Positions 30,056 to 40,846 of a DNA stretch of 45,100 bases are shown one piece after another. The notes under the pieces were generated by a model. That model saw only the letters and a list, made by a program, of their open reading frames with translations, was not told where the DNA came from and searched no databases. The position numbers and the translations under genes are program-made. Numbering within the stretch: position 1 is the stretch's first letter; every line of letters starts with the position of its first letter. This DNA comes from Hydnum rufescens UP504 (lineage: Eukaryota > Basidiomycota > Agaricomycetes > Cantharellales > Hydnaceae): the NCBI GenBank assembly GCA_014904985.1, contig MU129244.1:1-45100 (forward strand), written 5' to 3'.

Positions 30056-33000
30056 GCATGGCAACTACACACCATGAGACCTGAACATGATGCCTATTGG
30101 CAAGTGGGGACCAGTCAGCACTGTATCCCAGCCATATGGGTAATGCAAAGTCAAGAGGCCTTTGCTGCATCCTGGTTACCTGAAAGTGAGCCCCTCAAGG
30201 AAATGGTTGATACGAGCCCCCAGGGCCCCGGTTCCCTGGCCCCATGTCATATGGGAAAGGGCAAGGTGATCGCCATGGAGGATGCATGCATACCAGGGGG
30301 ACACGTAGCCCAAGTATGGGTAGAAGGAAACTACGACTGTCACAATGGCTTACGACTAATAGAAAAACACATACTATGGAGGGACTGCCACAGCTTTCTG
30401 GCCTCTGTCGACTGTATAGTGGATACTGCAGAGGAAATCACCCTACTGGTTGCCAACCCCACACCGACACCCAGAATGGTATGAAAAGGGGAAGAGTTAG
30501 GGTACATGTTGGATCTGCACAAATGTCTCAGCCGAGACACCGACTTGAGCCCCGCCCATAGAGCATTGTTCAACCAGAGGGCCCTCTTCATGAGAGCCTT
30601 GGTAGAGGGCTCCCTTAACAGACGAGAGCTGGATCATACAAGGAACAAGGAACAACTCCCAGTGTTAAATGGCACCCCGCCAATGGAGCCGATGGGATCC
30701 GAAAACTGGGGCCCAAGACTGCCGAACCAGGGGACATAGAGGAGTTGAAGTCCCAAGACCTTGAAAAACTGATCAATGTGGATCTCTCCCTGCCTACCAA
30801 ACAAAGGGCACAAGCCTACAAGGTCCTGAGAGAACACCAGATGGTGTTTGGATTCGATGGACACCTGGGTAAACACCCCACAAAGGTGCACATAAAATTG
30901 ACTCCTGGCATGAAACCTATCTCATCCACACCATACATTGCCTCGCCAGCCAAACAAGAGCTCATTGACAAGCAGTTCGACTTATGGCTAAAACAAGGGG
31001 TAATCGAACCATCAAACAGCCTGTGGGGAGCTCCCATCCTAATAGTCCACAAAAACAGCAAGGATTGTTTATGTGTAGACTGGAGAAAACTGAATGTGGC
31101 CACAGTGTCAGACCAATTCCCCATCCCAAGGCAGAGCGATATTCTCCAGGCCCTATCTGGAGCCCAGTACTTGTCTTCCTTCAATGCCTTAGCAGGATTC
31201 ACCCAACTTGAATTTGATGATGTCTCCCAGCCTTACACAGCCATGAGAACTCACCATGGACTACACCAGTTCACTCGGATGCCTTTTGGATGAAAGAATG
31301 GCCCGCCCATTTTTCAACGAGTAATGCAGGAAATTCTGTCCCCCTACTTATGGATATTCACATTGGTATACATTGATGACATAGTGGTTTACTTGCATAC
31401 ATTCGAAGAGCACCTGAGCCATATCGCCATGGTCCTGGAAGCCATCAGAAAGTCTGGCATCACTCTGGCTCCCCACAAATGTCATGTGGGTTATTGTAGC
31501 ATACAACTCCTGGGGAAAAAGGTATCACGACTGGGACTGTCCACCAACGCTGAAAAAATATGAGCTGTTACCGCCTTGGCTATTCCATGGCATCATAAGG
31601 ACCTGGAAATGTTCCTAGGCATGGCAGTATACTTCGCAGCATACATCTCCCAGTTCTCTGGGATTGCTGCCCCACTGTTTGCGTTACTAAGGAAGGGTAC
31701 CCCTTGGCAATGGAGGATGGAACACAATGAGGCATACAGCATGATGAAACAAGCATTAACATCTGCGCCAGTATGAGGACACCCTATTCGGGGCCAAGGA
31801 TACAGGTTGTACATGGATGCCTCTGATGTAGCCCTTGCCAGGGCACTGCAGCAAATCCAGCCAATTCTTATCAAAGACCTGTGTCACATGAAGGTCTATG
31901 AACAGCTTCAAAGGGCATATAATGAGGGGGGTCCCATGCCTGAATTGACTTTGAAGCTTTTGGACACATGTGACAATCGACCCCCTCCAGGCACTTGGGG
32001 CGATACCTTCGAAGATACCCTCATCCATGTGGAGAGGGTCATTGCTTACTGGAGCCGTACATGCAAACCCACCAAGACCCGTTACTCAGCCACTGAGCAC
32101 GAGGCCCTAGCTGCCAAGGACAGCCTAATAAGGTTCCTACCTTTTATCAAGGGTGAACAAATTCTCCTTGTAACAGATCACACTGCCCTGCAATGGGCCA
32201 AGACTTATGAGAATGCCAACCATCGACTGAGCGCCTGGGGCATTGTTTTCATGGCCTTCCCAGGAATGGTGATCATCCACCGGCCAGGACGAGTCCACTC
32301 CAATGTGGACCCCTTGTCATGACTGTTGCAAACACCAGAGGTGGTGTTGCCCCAAGACCAGGACATTCTGAAGCTGGTCATAAACAATGAAAGCCAGGCT
32401 AAGGGTTGGAACCAAGCTGCCCACAATCCCAGCCTAGGTAAAGCAACATTCGTGTCAACAAGAGCCCAGAAAGCCACACAGGAAGGAACCATGATGTTTA
32501 TTATGGAAACAAATCCAACCTCCAATGACAGCCATGAGCCTCCCCCACTGGATCAACCCCCCCCTGGACTAAATCTGTTTATCTCCCCTGAAACAGTACA
32601 CCAATTCCGAGAAGGGTATAGTCAAGACCCTGAATTTAAAACCGTATGGGCATGGACAGAAGCCATGCCCACCGACACCTACCAAAAGTGTAGAGACAAT
32701 ATCAAACGATTCCAATGATTCTCTCAGGGCAACAATGGACTACTCTTCAAAGATGCCGATAACCACTCAAGACTGTGTGTCCCTGCTAAAGAGCAACTCA
32801 CCCTTATTAAGGAAGCCCATGACTCTCCTCACGAATCTGCCCACAGGTGGTGGGGAAAGATGTTGGAATCTCTACGGCAAGAATTTTACTGGAAGACTAT
32901 GTGAAAAGGCGTACTAAACTACTGCGAAACGTGCGACGTCTGCCAGAAGACCAAACATGACCGGCTAGGACCTAAAGGTTACCTATGACCCATGGCCACA

Positions 33001-34572
33001 CCTAAACTACCCTTTGAGGTCATCAGCATGGATTTCATGACAGGTCTCCCGGAATTGAAAGGACAAAATGCCATACTGGTCGTCATAGACAAGCTCATGA
33101 AATATGGCATCTTCATACTGACCACGATCCATGTGTCAGCAGATGGAGTAGTGGCACTACTGCACAAAGAGGTGTACAGAAATTTTGGCTTACCCAAATG
33201 GATCATAAGTGACTGTGACCCATGATTTGTAAGTAGCTTCTGGCATGCCCTGGCAGACTACTTCGACACACAATTAGCCATGTCCACCTCGCACCATCCC
33301 CAAATGGATGGCCAAAATGAGGTCATGAACCAACACTTAGAAACTATGATCCGGTGTTACATCAATACAGACCATAACGACTGGGCCCAATGGTTGGATG
33401 TACTGGTGTTGGCATACAACAGGGCTGTCCATTCCACCACACAAGCCTCTCCAGCCTCACTCCTGTTTGGCTATACAGCCTGCACACCCCTACGTCTACT
33501 ACAGGAATTGGCAGGACTCATGCTCACAGATAACCCACTAGCGGACGACCGCATTAGCACCCTATGTGTCTGTAGAGACCTAGTGCGAGACACTATCATT
33601 CATGCAGCAGACACACAAGCCTATCTGTATGACAAGAAATGAAGGGCCGTACTCTACAAAGTGGGAGACAAAGTACTATTAAACCCACACTCCCTGGAAC
33701 TGGTCAATGTCAAAGGAGCAGGATGCAAACTTATGCAACAATGAATAGGCCCCTTCGAAATTACAGGGGTTATCAATCCCACTGCTTATAGGCTAAGGCT
33801 CCTGGATACGATGCCGATGCACAATGTAGTCAACCTGGAACACCTTACCCTATATAAACGTTCCCAAGATAAGGACAGGCCTATGATGGCTGATCCACAA
33901 CAAGACCTACAAGCGTCAGAGGAATATGAAGTGGAGGATATCATAGATTCTAGGTACAATAAGAGGAAATGTGCCACTGAATTTTTAGTACATTGGCGAG
34001 GGTACAGTCCCGAGCACGACTCCTGGCAGTCTGGTCAGGACCTTCATAATGCCCCCGAGATACTGAAGAAATTCCACAATCGTACTAGACACTGCACAGC
34101 CATGGATGCCATGCCCCTACCAGCCCTACTGACAGTATTAGCTGAAGTCCAAGATTCCCCACCTCTTTCTGATATCAACATGAGATCGCTTACCGACTTC
34201 AAGGATCACAGCCCAGCCCACTATATAGGCAGTGCCCACTATGGGTACACCTTTCATGATGTGTTACACAGCACACTTACACCACCCATCGTGCAACTCA
34301 CTCACACTGGCCACATGGGGATCCTCGATATCCTAGGCCAAAGGCCATCATACAAACTGATCACCTCATCAAAACCCCTCAGCCTACTTGTGGCCTTCAT
34401 CCCCACCTTCTTACAGCTGGTCTGCGACATCAGGGACATAAATAAACAGTTTTTTGTTCACAACAAAAGCCTGGATGCACTGCAAACCTCCTGGGACTAC
34501 GCATGGGCCTGGGCTGAGGGACACGAACGTGGCTCTGGACTCCTAATTCCTACATTCATTCGAGCTGTATGA
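30056..34572 (+). pseudogene. pol: Gypsy Pol: RT, RNase H, integrase, chromodomain, with TGA stops
   Basis: RT begins near 30745: LTPGMKPISSTPY, LWGAPILIVHK, VDWRKLN, then MPFG and the catalytic YIDDIVVY (about 31370). RNase H shows YMDASD, TEHEALAAKD and LLVTDHTALQW. Integrase has the HHCC finger (HESAH .. CETCDVC, 32830-32950), then ISMDFMTGLP, ISDCDP (a Cys where Arg is usual in the family) and GQNEVMNQHLE. A chromodomain follows at 33925-34080 (EYEVEDIIDSRYNKRK .. FLVHWRGYSPEHDSW), which would guide integration to methylated-histone chromatin. TGA stops fall at 30482, 31291, 31561, 31774, 32320, 32716, 32902, 32986, 33223, 33640, 33742 and 34570. One frameshift near 30.7 kb. Confidence 0.88.
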
Positions 34573-35268
34573 TACCAGATCGATGTGCCTGGCCAGACAC
34601 GATTTGAGAACCTGTTCAAACCCTGGTATTGCATTGAAGCACTGCATGCCTACCTGCAAATCATGTGAGTGATAGCTGTGTTACTAGCCTACGCCAACTA
34701 TGTGGTGGCCCACCAACTGTTCGTTGGCTCCCGTCCACCATATGGGTGCTTGGGGGGCCTGCCCAGAGTTCCGTGGTACCTCAGTGCTCCCGTCGGCTTC
34801 GTCTGGACCGAACTGACTGAGGACACAACTGATCCACTACTCTGGAAACAACTACACACATATTGTCTCCATGCATTTACAGACTCCTCTTGCACAATGG
34901 ACACTGTAGAAGCTCTACCTGAAGCTCAACAAGTCCTATTGCAAGGCAACTACTTCACCACAGACAAGGCCTGGCAACAAGAGCCCTTACTTCTCTGTTC
35001 CACCTTTGAAGGCAATGCCCCCCCCTTCCCAGGAGAAGACGATCGCAAGAATTACAAATGGGATGACATATTCCCAGGACCACCCCCCCGCCCCGACAAT
35101 TTCGACGTACTAGACAATGCCACCAAACACCTGTACGTAGCATCATACTATGGACCTGACGGGACCCTCATGACAGTGGCAGAACAAAAAACAGCTGACA
35201 CCAGTCCTGTAATGAAGTGCCTCCTGGATTCAGGAGGGTACTCATTGTCGTACTTGGACAAAGCATAG
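34081..35268 (+). CDS. Gypsy Pol C-terminal extension beyond the chromodomain
   Basis: The frame of the chromodomain continues for about 390 codons, interrupted only by TGA at 34570 and 34666, and ends at TAG 35266-35268. It contains SWDYAWAWAEGHERGSGLLIP, a hydrophobic stretch VIAVLLAYANYVVAHQLF, and WDDIFPGPPPRPDNFDV. I recognise no domain. Preservation of the frame, with only TGA interruptions, argues that it was translated in the ancestral element. The last 98 bases lie inside the 3' LTR. Confidence 0.6.
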
Positions 35269-35765
35269 TCGACAGGTTGGGAGCCAGATAGGAGGGGATA
35301 AGGGGATAAGAAGGAAGGATAATCACACCACCCTTAGCACTAGCTTCAGGTGGGGGAGCCAGACACAGAGCTAGGCACTGGCTTTGCTCTGAGTCTGGGG
35401 GAAAAGGTTGTGGAGGGAATGGGAGGATGATGAAAGATAGTAAAGTAGTGACTGGCCAAGTGGCACAGTCACTACCTAAGGAGAGGAAGGGGATCAGTAA
35501 GAGGAAGGGTGATCCTGCTTACTGCTTTCCCTGCTAGAGTCCCAAGGCACAAGTCCAAAGCCAGGGAAAGGGCTAGTATTGATGGCTACTAGGGGCCAGC
35601 AAGATATCCAGATAGAAGCAGCAGAGACAAGAGACAAGAGGCAAGAGGGTTCATGGTTCTCACTAGGCATAGAGGTCTGGGCAAAAGTTACTTATTCAAT
35701 CTCGGCATCTGCCATATATACATGACTTTGAGTCTGAACTCCCTTATGTAATACACTATATTACA
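35171..35765 (+). repeat. 3' LTR of Gypsy element
   Basis: Starts TGACAGTGGCAG and ends ACACTATATTACA. Boundaries come from where homology to the solo LTR at 1709-2277 begins and ends. It contains TGCCATATATACATGA, a probable TATA region. About 595 bp. Confidence 0.75.
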
Positions 35766-36224
35766 GTGCCCCCAGTTTGGACTCCAAAAGTCTTAACTGA
35801 GCACCTGGGCATAAGGAAGGCAGATGAAGCAGAAAGAATGTGTGAATTTGAGAAAAAGGCAAAAGAAAGACAGGATTCAATGAGAGTTCATAATCCAGTG
35901 CTAAGCTTTGGATTTCAAAACAATGGATCTTAGCCTTTGAATGGGGCAAGAAGAAGACAGGATGAAAGAAAGTAGCAAGGAAGAGCAAGAGAAGAGGGGA
36001 GAAGGAAGGGGGAGAATTGTGGCCTTTATCCAAATGTCTTCAAGCCTCTAAGATCCTTCTGCACCATGGCTGCTGCCCCCCAGGCTTGATGGCATTGGAT
36101 AGCATTAGGTATGACACCAAAGACTGGGAGGCTGGGTGGGCAAAGTCTTTGGTGGGACTAAGGATTGCCATTAGCCCACTAGCTGTAAAGTCCCACAGCC
36201 TATATGTAGAGGAAGGCTGAGGAA
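35766..36224. other. No gene seen
   Basis: Purine-rich, CpG-free sequence downstream of the Gypsy 3' LTR. Short frames here lack domains. Probably old repeat sequence. Confidence 0.4.
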
Positions 36225-36490
36225 GCAGAGGCCAGGCCCTGGAAGAGCATCAGGGCAAGGCTAGGCCATAGGGGAGGACTAAGCTGCAGGGAAGGGTAAA
36301 GCCACAGGGAGGGGCAAGGCCATGGGGATGGGCAAGGCCACAGGGAAGGGTGAAGCCACAGGGAGGAAGGCCATGGCAAGAGACAGGGCCATGGTGAGGG
36401 CAAGACTGTAGCAGGAAGCAAGGTCATAGTGAGAGGCCAGGTGATGGCAAGGGCAGGGCCACAAGGAGCAAGGCCAGGGAGGAGGGCCAA
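36225..36490. repeat. Degenerate GGCAAGGCCA minisatellite
   Basis: Imperfect tandem units of about 15-21 bp around AGGGGCAAGGCCATGGGGA or AGGGCAAGGCCACAGGGA. Opposite-strand frames rich in Leu, Pro and Trp are repeat translations. Confidence 0.75.
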
Positions 36491-36957
36491 GATGTCATAC
36501 AGGCTGGACTGCATAAGGAGGATTAGGCTGCAGTCCATAGCCTGGGGCTAGCTGTGGAATCAAGGGAGCTGGCCTGCCACTGTATCTGGTGGAGGTGGCT
36601 GTGGCCCTAGAAGCAGCTGTGCCTGGCATAGTGATAGGCTGCAAGGGCCACAGTGATACAGAGGTGGCAGCCGCAGCTTAGATGGCTCTGGGAAGGGCTA
36701 GTGCTGTGGCCATGGCCATGGCCACAAGAGATGTCCCTAGAGAGCCAAGGCCACATGTCTTGAAGAGGCCAATGCATAGGGGATGGCTTCCTTCCCAGGA
36801 AGCTTGCCCATTGCAGGATGTCCCATCCTCCCTAAGTCTACCTTACAGCCAGGGGCCTGTAGTCATATTCCCATCCTGGAGACCCATAGGCCAATTCCTT
36901 CCTTTCCCTTGGCCCCTCATACTACTCAGTACCCCCTACTGCCCCCCATTTTTTTTT
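36491..36957. other. No gene seen
   Basis: CpG-free repeat-like sequence ending in an A/T run (ATTTTTTTTTTCT) directly before a partial LTR. No supported coding content. Confidence 0.35.
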
Positions 36958-37048
36958 TCTGGGCAAAAGTTACTTATTCAATCTCAGCATCTGCCATATA
37001 TACATGACTTTTGAGTCTGAACTCCCTTATGTAATACACTATATTACA
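36958..37048 (+). repeat. Partial LTR (3' end) of the same Gypsy family
   Basis: The 91 bp from TCTGGGCAAAAGTTAC to ACTATATTACA match 35675-35765 closely. What follows is not the flank of the first LTR but a Gag-like leader, so this is the right end of a 5' LTR from a second copy. Confidence 0.8.
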
Positions 37049-37330
37049 AGTCCAGTACCCACAGGGAGTACAGGTGAGCCGGCTGATCCACAACCCAGCT
37101 ACAGCATGGCCTCCCCAACCTGGGAAGACAACCCTCAGCCCACCGAGACATCTGGGAGTGCTTCAAGGAGCAATGCTGACAGGGACAATTGGTGGGATGG
37201 CCTACCTAATCAAACGAACCTACCCACAACAGTACACCCCGACCCCATCCAGGCACACTCTGGCTTCGGACCACGCACGAGGCCATGAAGTTGTCCATGG
37301 GACCCCTGCACGGGATCCAATTGCGTTCCT
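37049..37330 (+). pseudogene. gag: 5' leader and Gag fragment of a second Gypsy copy
   Basis: Directly after the LTR remnant, an open frame (ATG at 37106) reads MASPTWEDNPQPTETSGS and ends in TGA at 37286. The following sequence (AHEVVHGTPARDPIAFLES in another frame) has Gag-like composition. It appears to be the start of a deleted element. PBS not recognisable. Confidence 0.45.
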
Positions 37331-37780
37331 GGAATCCTAGAAGAAGACCGGCACTGGCGACCAAGAGAAGAAGATCCACCTAGGACAGAGAGCTCATACC
37401 AACCTAGCTCCTCATGACGGCCTTATTCACCTGAATGTCACACCCACACTCAAGAACTGACAGCCAATGACCATGAAGCACAATGGCTGTCACCTCCCTG
37501 GACCCTGGAACAATACCACCCCACCCCTCCCAGACCAATGGACTCCTATCCGGCAAACCAGATGATTTTTCCTCCCTGGCCCCAGATTGTAGGTTGCATG
37601 CCCTTCATAAACACTGCAGATGGGTCATGGCAAGTGGCACCTATCATCCAATTGAGCAATCCTATGGACAGGCCAGGCTGGTCAGCCAATTATCCATGTC
37701 TAATTAGATATCATTAGCCTTGCATTTATCTAGTCTAATAAGATACATTTCCATGGGGGCCCTAGGGACCCCTCATGTAT
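37331..37780. other. No gene seen; probable Gag remnant
   Basis: Low-CpG sequence continuing the second Gypsy fragment. A frame at 37483-37707 has no domain. Confidence 0.3.
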
Positions 37781-38000
37781 GATTATCATCCATGCCCATA
37801 TGCTGAGGGGCCCCCACTCTTGATGTAGGGGCCCCAGGGGCCCCACAGCCATGTTTAAGGCCTAGAAATGGCCTCGGACCCTACTCCGAAGGGGCCCCTG
37901 CATGTGCAGCAGGGGCCCCTGTGTGCATGGCAGGGGCCCCTGTGTGCATGGCAGGGGCCCCTGTGTGTACAGCAGGGGCCCCTGTGCATATGGCCCGAGT
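37781..38000. repeat. GGGGCCCC palindromic minisatellite, 21-bp period
   Basis: At 37905-37995 the unit CAGGGGCCCCTGTGTGCATGG (21 bp; CAGGGGCCCCTG is a perfect palindrome) repeats about four times, with diverged GGGGCCCC units upstream from 37800. Confidence 0.85.
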
Positions 38001-39260
38001 CTCTAAGAGTGGAGTCCCCTTACTTCTTAGAGTTCAATATAGGGACAGACAAACTAGGTATTGATATAGTAGTACACATAGTAAAAAGATATCTAGAGTC
38101 AAGGAATCACTCATCCTCACTGTCAGTGCCATTAGACTGACTACCTTCATCACTTGAGAGTCCCTGCTGATGGGTATAGTCAGCAGCAGCAAGGATTGCA
38201 CTATCAGCAAGCACAAGTGGAGGTTCAAGTTCAAAATCCTCCTCATCATCTGAGCTGTCCACTTCAAATACCAGGGAGACACCACCTGATTGTGAATTTG
38301 TGTGCCTTTGGGAACCCCTCAACTCGCCAGGCAGAGCCACATTCAAAGCATCAATAGCCTGACCCCACCTCTTCCCCAAATCACAGAGGGTTTGAATGTG
38401 TTCTCGAAGGAAGAACTTAAGATCATCATCTGGAATAATTTATACACAATTAGGGCCTCGGAAAGCTGGGAGGAAAACCATACAAACACACCTTGACATG
38501 CATTTGAAGCTGCCATCAATGCAGCAGATTCGTCTTCAAACCATTGCTGCAGTGAGTAGCTTTCTCGGTCGCATAGATAAAGCTTGTTGCAACAATTTAC
38601 CACCTCTTGCATGAGCCAGATGCCATTTTGGACATCCTCATCCCCAAGCCAAGGGGGAACAGTTCCATCAAACTCATCATCGGCGAGTCCAATATCCTGC
38701 CAGATATCATTGTTGACATCAAGGCCAAAAAGACCCTTCATATCGATAGGTGGAGGTATTATTGCATTCTTTGAGATCCCACCCCGACCACGAAGCTTCA
38801 TCATATTAAGTCGCTGTTTGTTATAGTCCGCAACAAGACTCTTGACGGAGCGATAGCGTCTCTTCAATGCTTTTGTTGTATGCTCCATAGTGTTATGGTC
38901 TAGGAGTATGAAGCAAAGTTGCTCATGAGTTTTGGAAAGCCTTCACTCGAAAGGAAATGACGTACCTACTGCCTTACTCCTGAAAGCTCCTGTGAGATTA
39001 CGAGTCTCGAAGTTCTTCTCACACGCTTTCGCAATAATACGGGCTTTAAGAGCCCGCATATTAAGCTGGTGTTCAAACCAAGCATGGCCCCTCATCTTCT
39101 CGAGCTTCTTGTATGATATTGGATCACCAAGTTGAAGACAGCCGTCAAGTCATTATCTTGCTTTGATAGACGCGAGACAATCTTCTCTTGTTCAGCAATC
39201 GAAGTCGTGATCTCCGCAACTTCATTCCGGCTTGCAATGCTGTCTGAGAGAGGCACGACA

Positions 39261-39262
39261 TA
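39261..39262. repeat. TA target duplication, left
   Basis: TA directly precedes CAGTGACCC, and TA follows the mirrored end at 40847-40848, as expected for Tc1/mariner. Confidence 0.85.
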
Positions 39263-40846
39263 CAGTGACCCACAAAACCGTTGCAATGTTTGCCACTTTT
39301 GACTCTCTTTGTTTATACCTCCCAACCAGCCATTTAAAAAATTTGAAAAAATATGTTCAAGATGTATATGCTTCTTGGCTACACATGTGCCAAATTTCAC
39401 AGCAATCCATCAATATTTGACAGAGATATGCCTTAACAAGCCACCTATATCATTGCAACGGTTTTGTGGCACATGAAATTGTGACACAAATCATTACAGT
39501 TCAGTATTTTGTGTACCCCCCCTTTGCCTTCCACACTGCTTCCACCCTCCTAGGCATACTTTTATAAATTTTTTACACCCCCCTGCTTCAATCTTCTCCC
39601 ACTCTGCCTCTGACTCGCTCCCATAAGCTCATGTATGCCTTTGCGGGTTCTTCCATATCCTCCAGCTTCTGTTTTGATGTGATGCCAGAGGTGTCAATTG
39701 GATTGAGGTCTGGGGACTGGGCAGGGCACTTCATGACAGTTGAAACCATGGGTCTTTGAACCAGGCTTGGGCCGTTATTGCTGGTGTGTTTGGGGTCATT
39801 GTCCTGCTGGAAAAACCACATCGCCAGGTGGATTTGTTGTAAAATTCGGGATTCCTTGGAGTTCATCCTCCAGAATTGGCAGTAGAGGTTGCATCCATCT
39901 GCCATCAATCTTGCATGCATATCCAGGCCCCTCCCATGTTCATTACACCCACACATCAAGGAACCACCACCAAACTTCAGGCCCTTCCACCAGACTATCA
40001 GAGGGCCCTCCCAGCCTTTTTCCCACCCATTTTCGCATCAGAGCCCAGGCGATTAATTTTGGTCTCATCAGATCCACACAACCGTTCCAGCTCATTCCAC
40101 AGTCCAGTCCTTATGGCTTAGGGCAAGTCCAGTCTCTCGACGCTTTGGCGCTCGGGAAGGCAGGGGACGTTTCTCTTCACCACAGCCCTTTAAACCAGAC
40201 ACTTTCAGATGGGCGGCGGACTGTTTCATTGGAAGTGACTGGTTGTGATGGATTTTTGGAGGTGAATGGGCAACTTGTGGTGGCATTTGTGCCTTCCCAT
40301 GTGGATAAGAGATGGCAGGCGGACATCAGTGGGGAAAGCTTTGATGACGACCACCAGAGGACTTGGAAACATGGGGCGATGTTTGGACCAGACACGGGTG
40401 ATAGTAGAAGTGTGGAGACCAGTAATGGAGGAGATTTTGTGGCAGGTGCTTGGAGTCAATGAGATGAAGGACATTGTCAAGTTGTGCATTTGATAAAGCA
40501 CGCATGGTTGATTGGGGGGCATATAGCCTTGGGACTGCTGGTATTTATGCTTCCGATGTTTATTTATTGGCTGTGTTTGTACTTTGGGTATAAACAATGT
40601 CACATGACAGTAATGTCATGTTCTCTGATCTGAAAGGTCAGCCACAAAACTGTTGCAATGACATAGGTGACTTGTTGAGGGCATATCTCTGTCAATGTTA
40701 ATGGATTGCCATGAAATTTGGCACATATGTAGACAAGAAGCATACATATCTTGGACATATTTTTCCAAATTTTTGAAGGCCTGACTGGGAGAATAACCAA
40801 AGAAGGTCAAAAGTGGCAAACATTGCAACAGTTTTGTGGGTCACTG
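39263..40846 (-). mobile_element. Tc1-like DNA transposon, long TIRs
   Basis: 1,584 bp with ends CAGTGACCCACAAAAC..GTTTTGTGGGTCACTG flanked by TA. Terminal inverted repeats are about 215 bp (39263-39480 and 40630-40846). Each TIR begins and ends with copies of the same CCACAAAAC(C/T)GTTGCAATG motif in opposite orientation. The internal region encodes a degraded transposase on the minus strand. Confidence 0.9.
39588..40603 (-). pseudogene. Tc1/mariner transposase remnant
   Basis: Pieces in several frames: HTH-like ISSITGLHTSTITRVWSKHR; LALSHKDWTVE; a first catalytic Asp in GSDETKINRLGSD; a second in FFQQDNDPKHTS; and PAQSPDLNPID, where the family normally has Glu after NPI. The frame breaks repeatedly between 39960 and 40600, and the third acid is Asp. 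CpG is depleted. It is non-functional. Confidence 0.8.

Larger units (their letters stand above)
26736..35765 (+). mobile_element. Decayed chromodomain Gypsy (Ty3-type) retrotransposon, 5' LTR missing
   Basis: One element: a long Gag, CCHC remnant, aspartic protease, reverse transcriptase, RNase H, integrase, chromodomain, a C-terminal extension and the 3' LTR. From 26945 to about 30700 the reading frame is constant; it shifts once near 30.7 kb, then stays constant to the natural stop at 35266-35268. Within these frames I count 22 stops, all TGA. No 5' LTR matching 35171-35765 is present, so the left end is truncated. CpG is very scarce. Confidence 0.88.

Noticed and set aside
26945..34668. 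TGA read as an amino acid (recoded UGA) in the Gypsy element.
   Set aside because: Host genes use TGA normally (GTPBP-like and chaperone genes end at standard stops, and BEM2 frames avoid it), and CpG depletion explains CGA to TGA without recoding.
36200..36538. Leu/Pro/Trp-rich 112-codon minus ORF.
   Set aside because: Translation of a degenerate minisatellite; no start context or homology.
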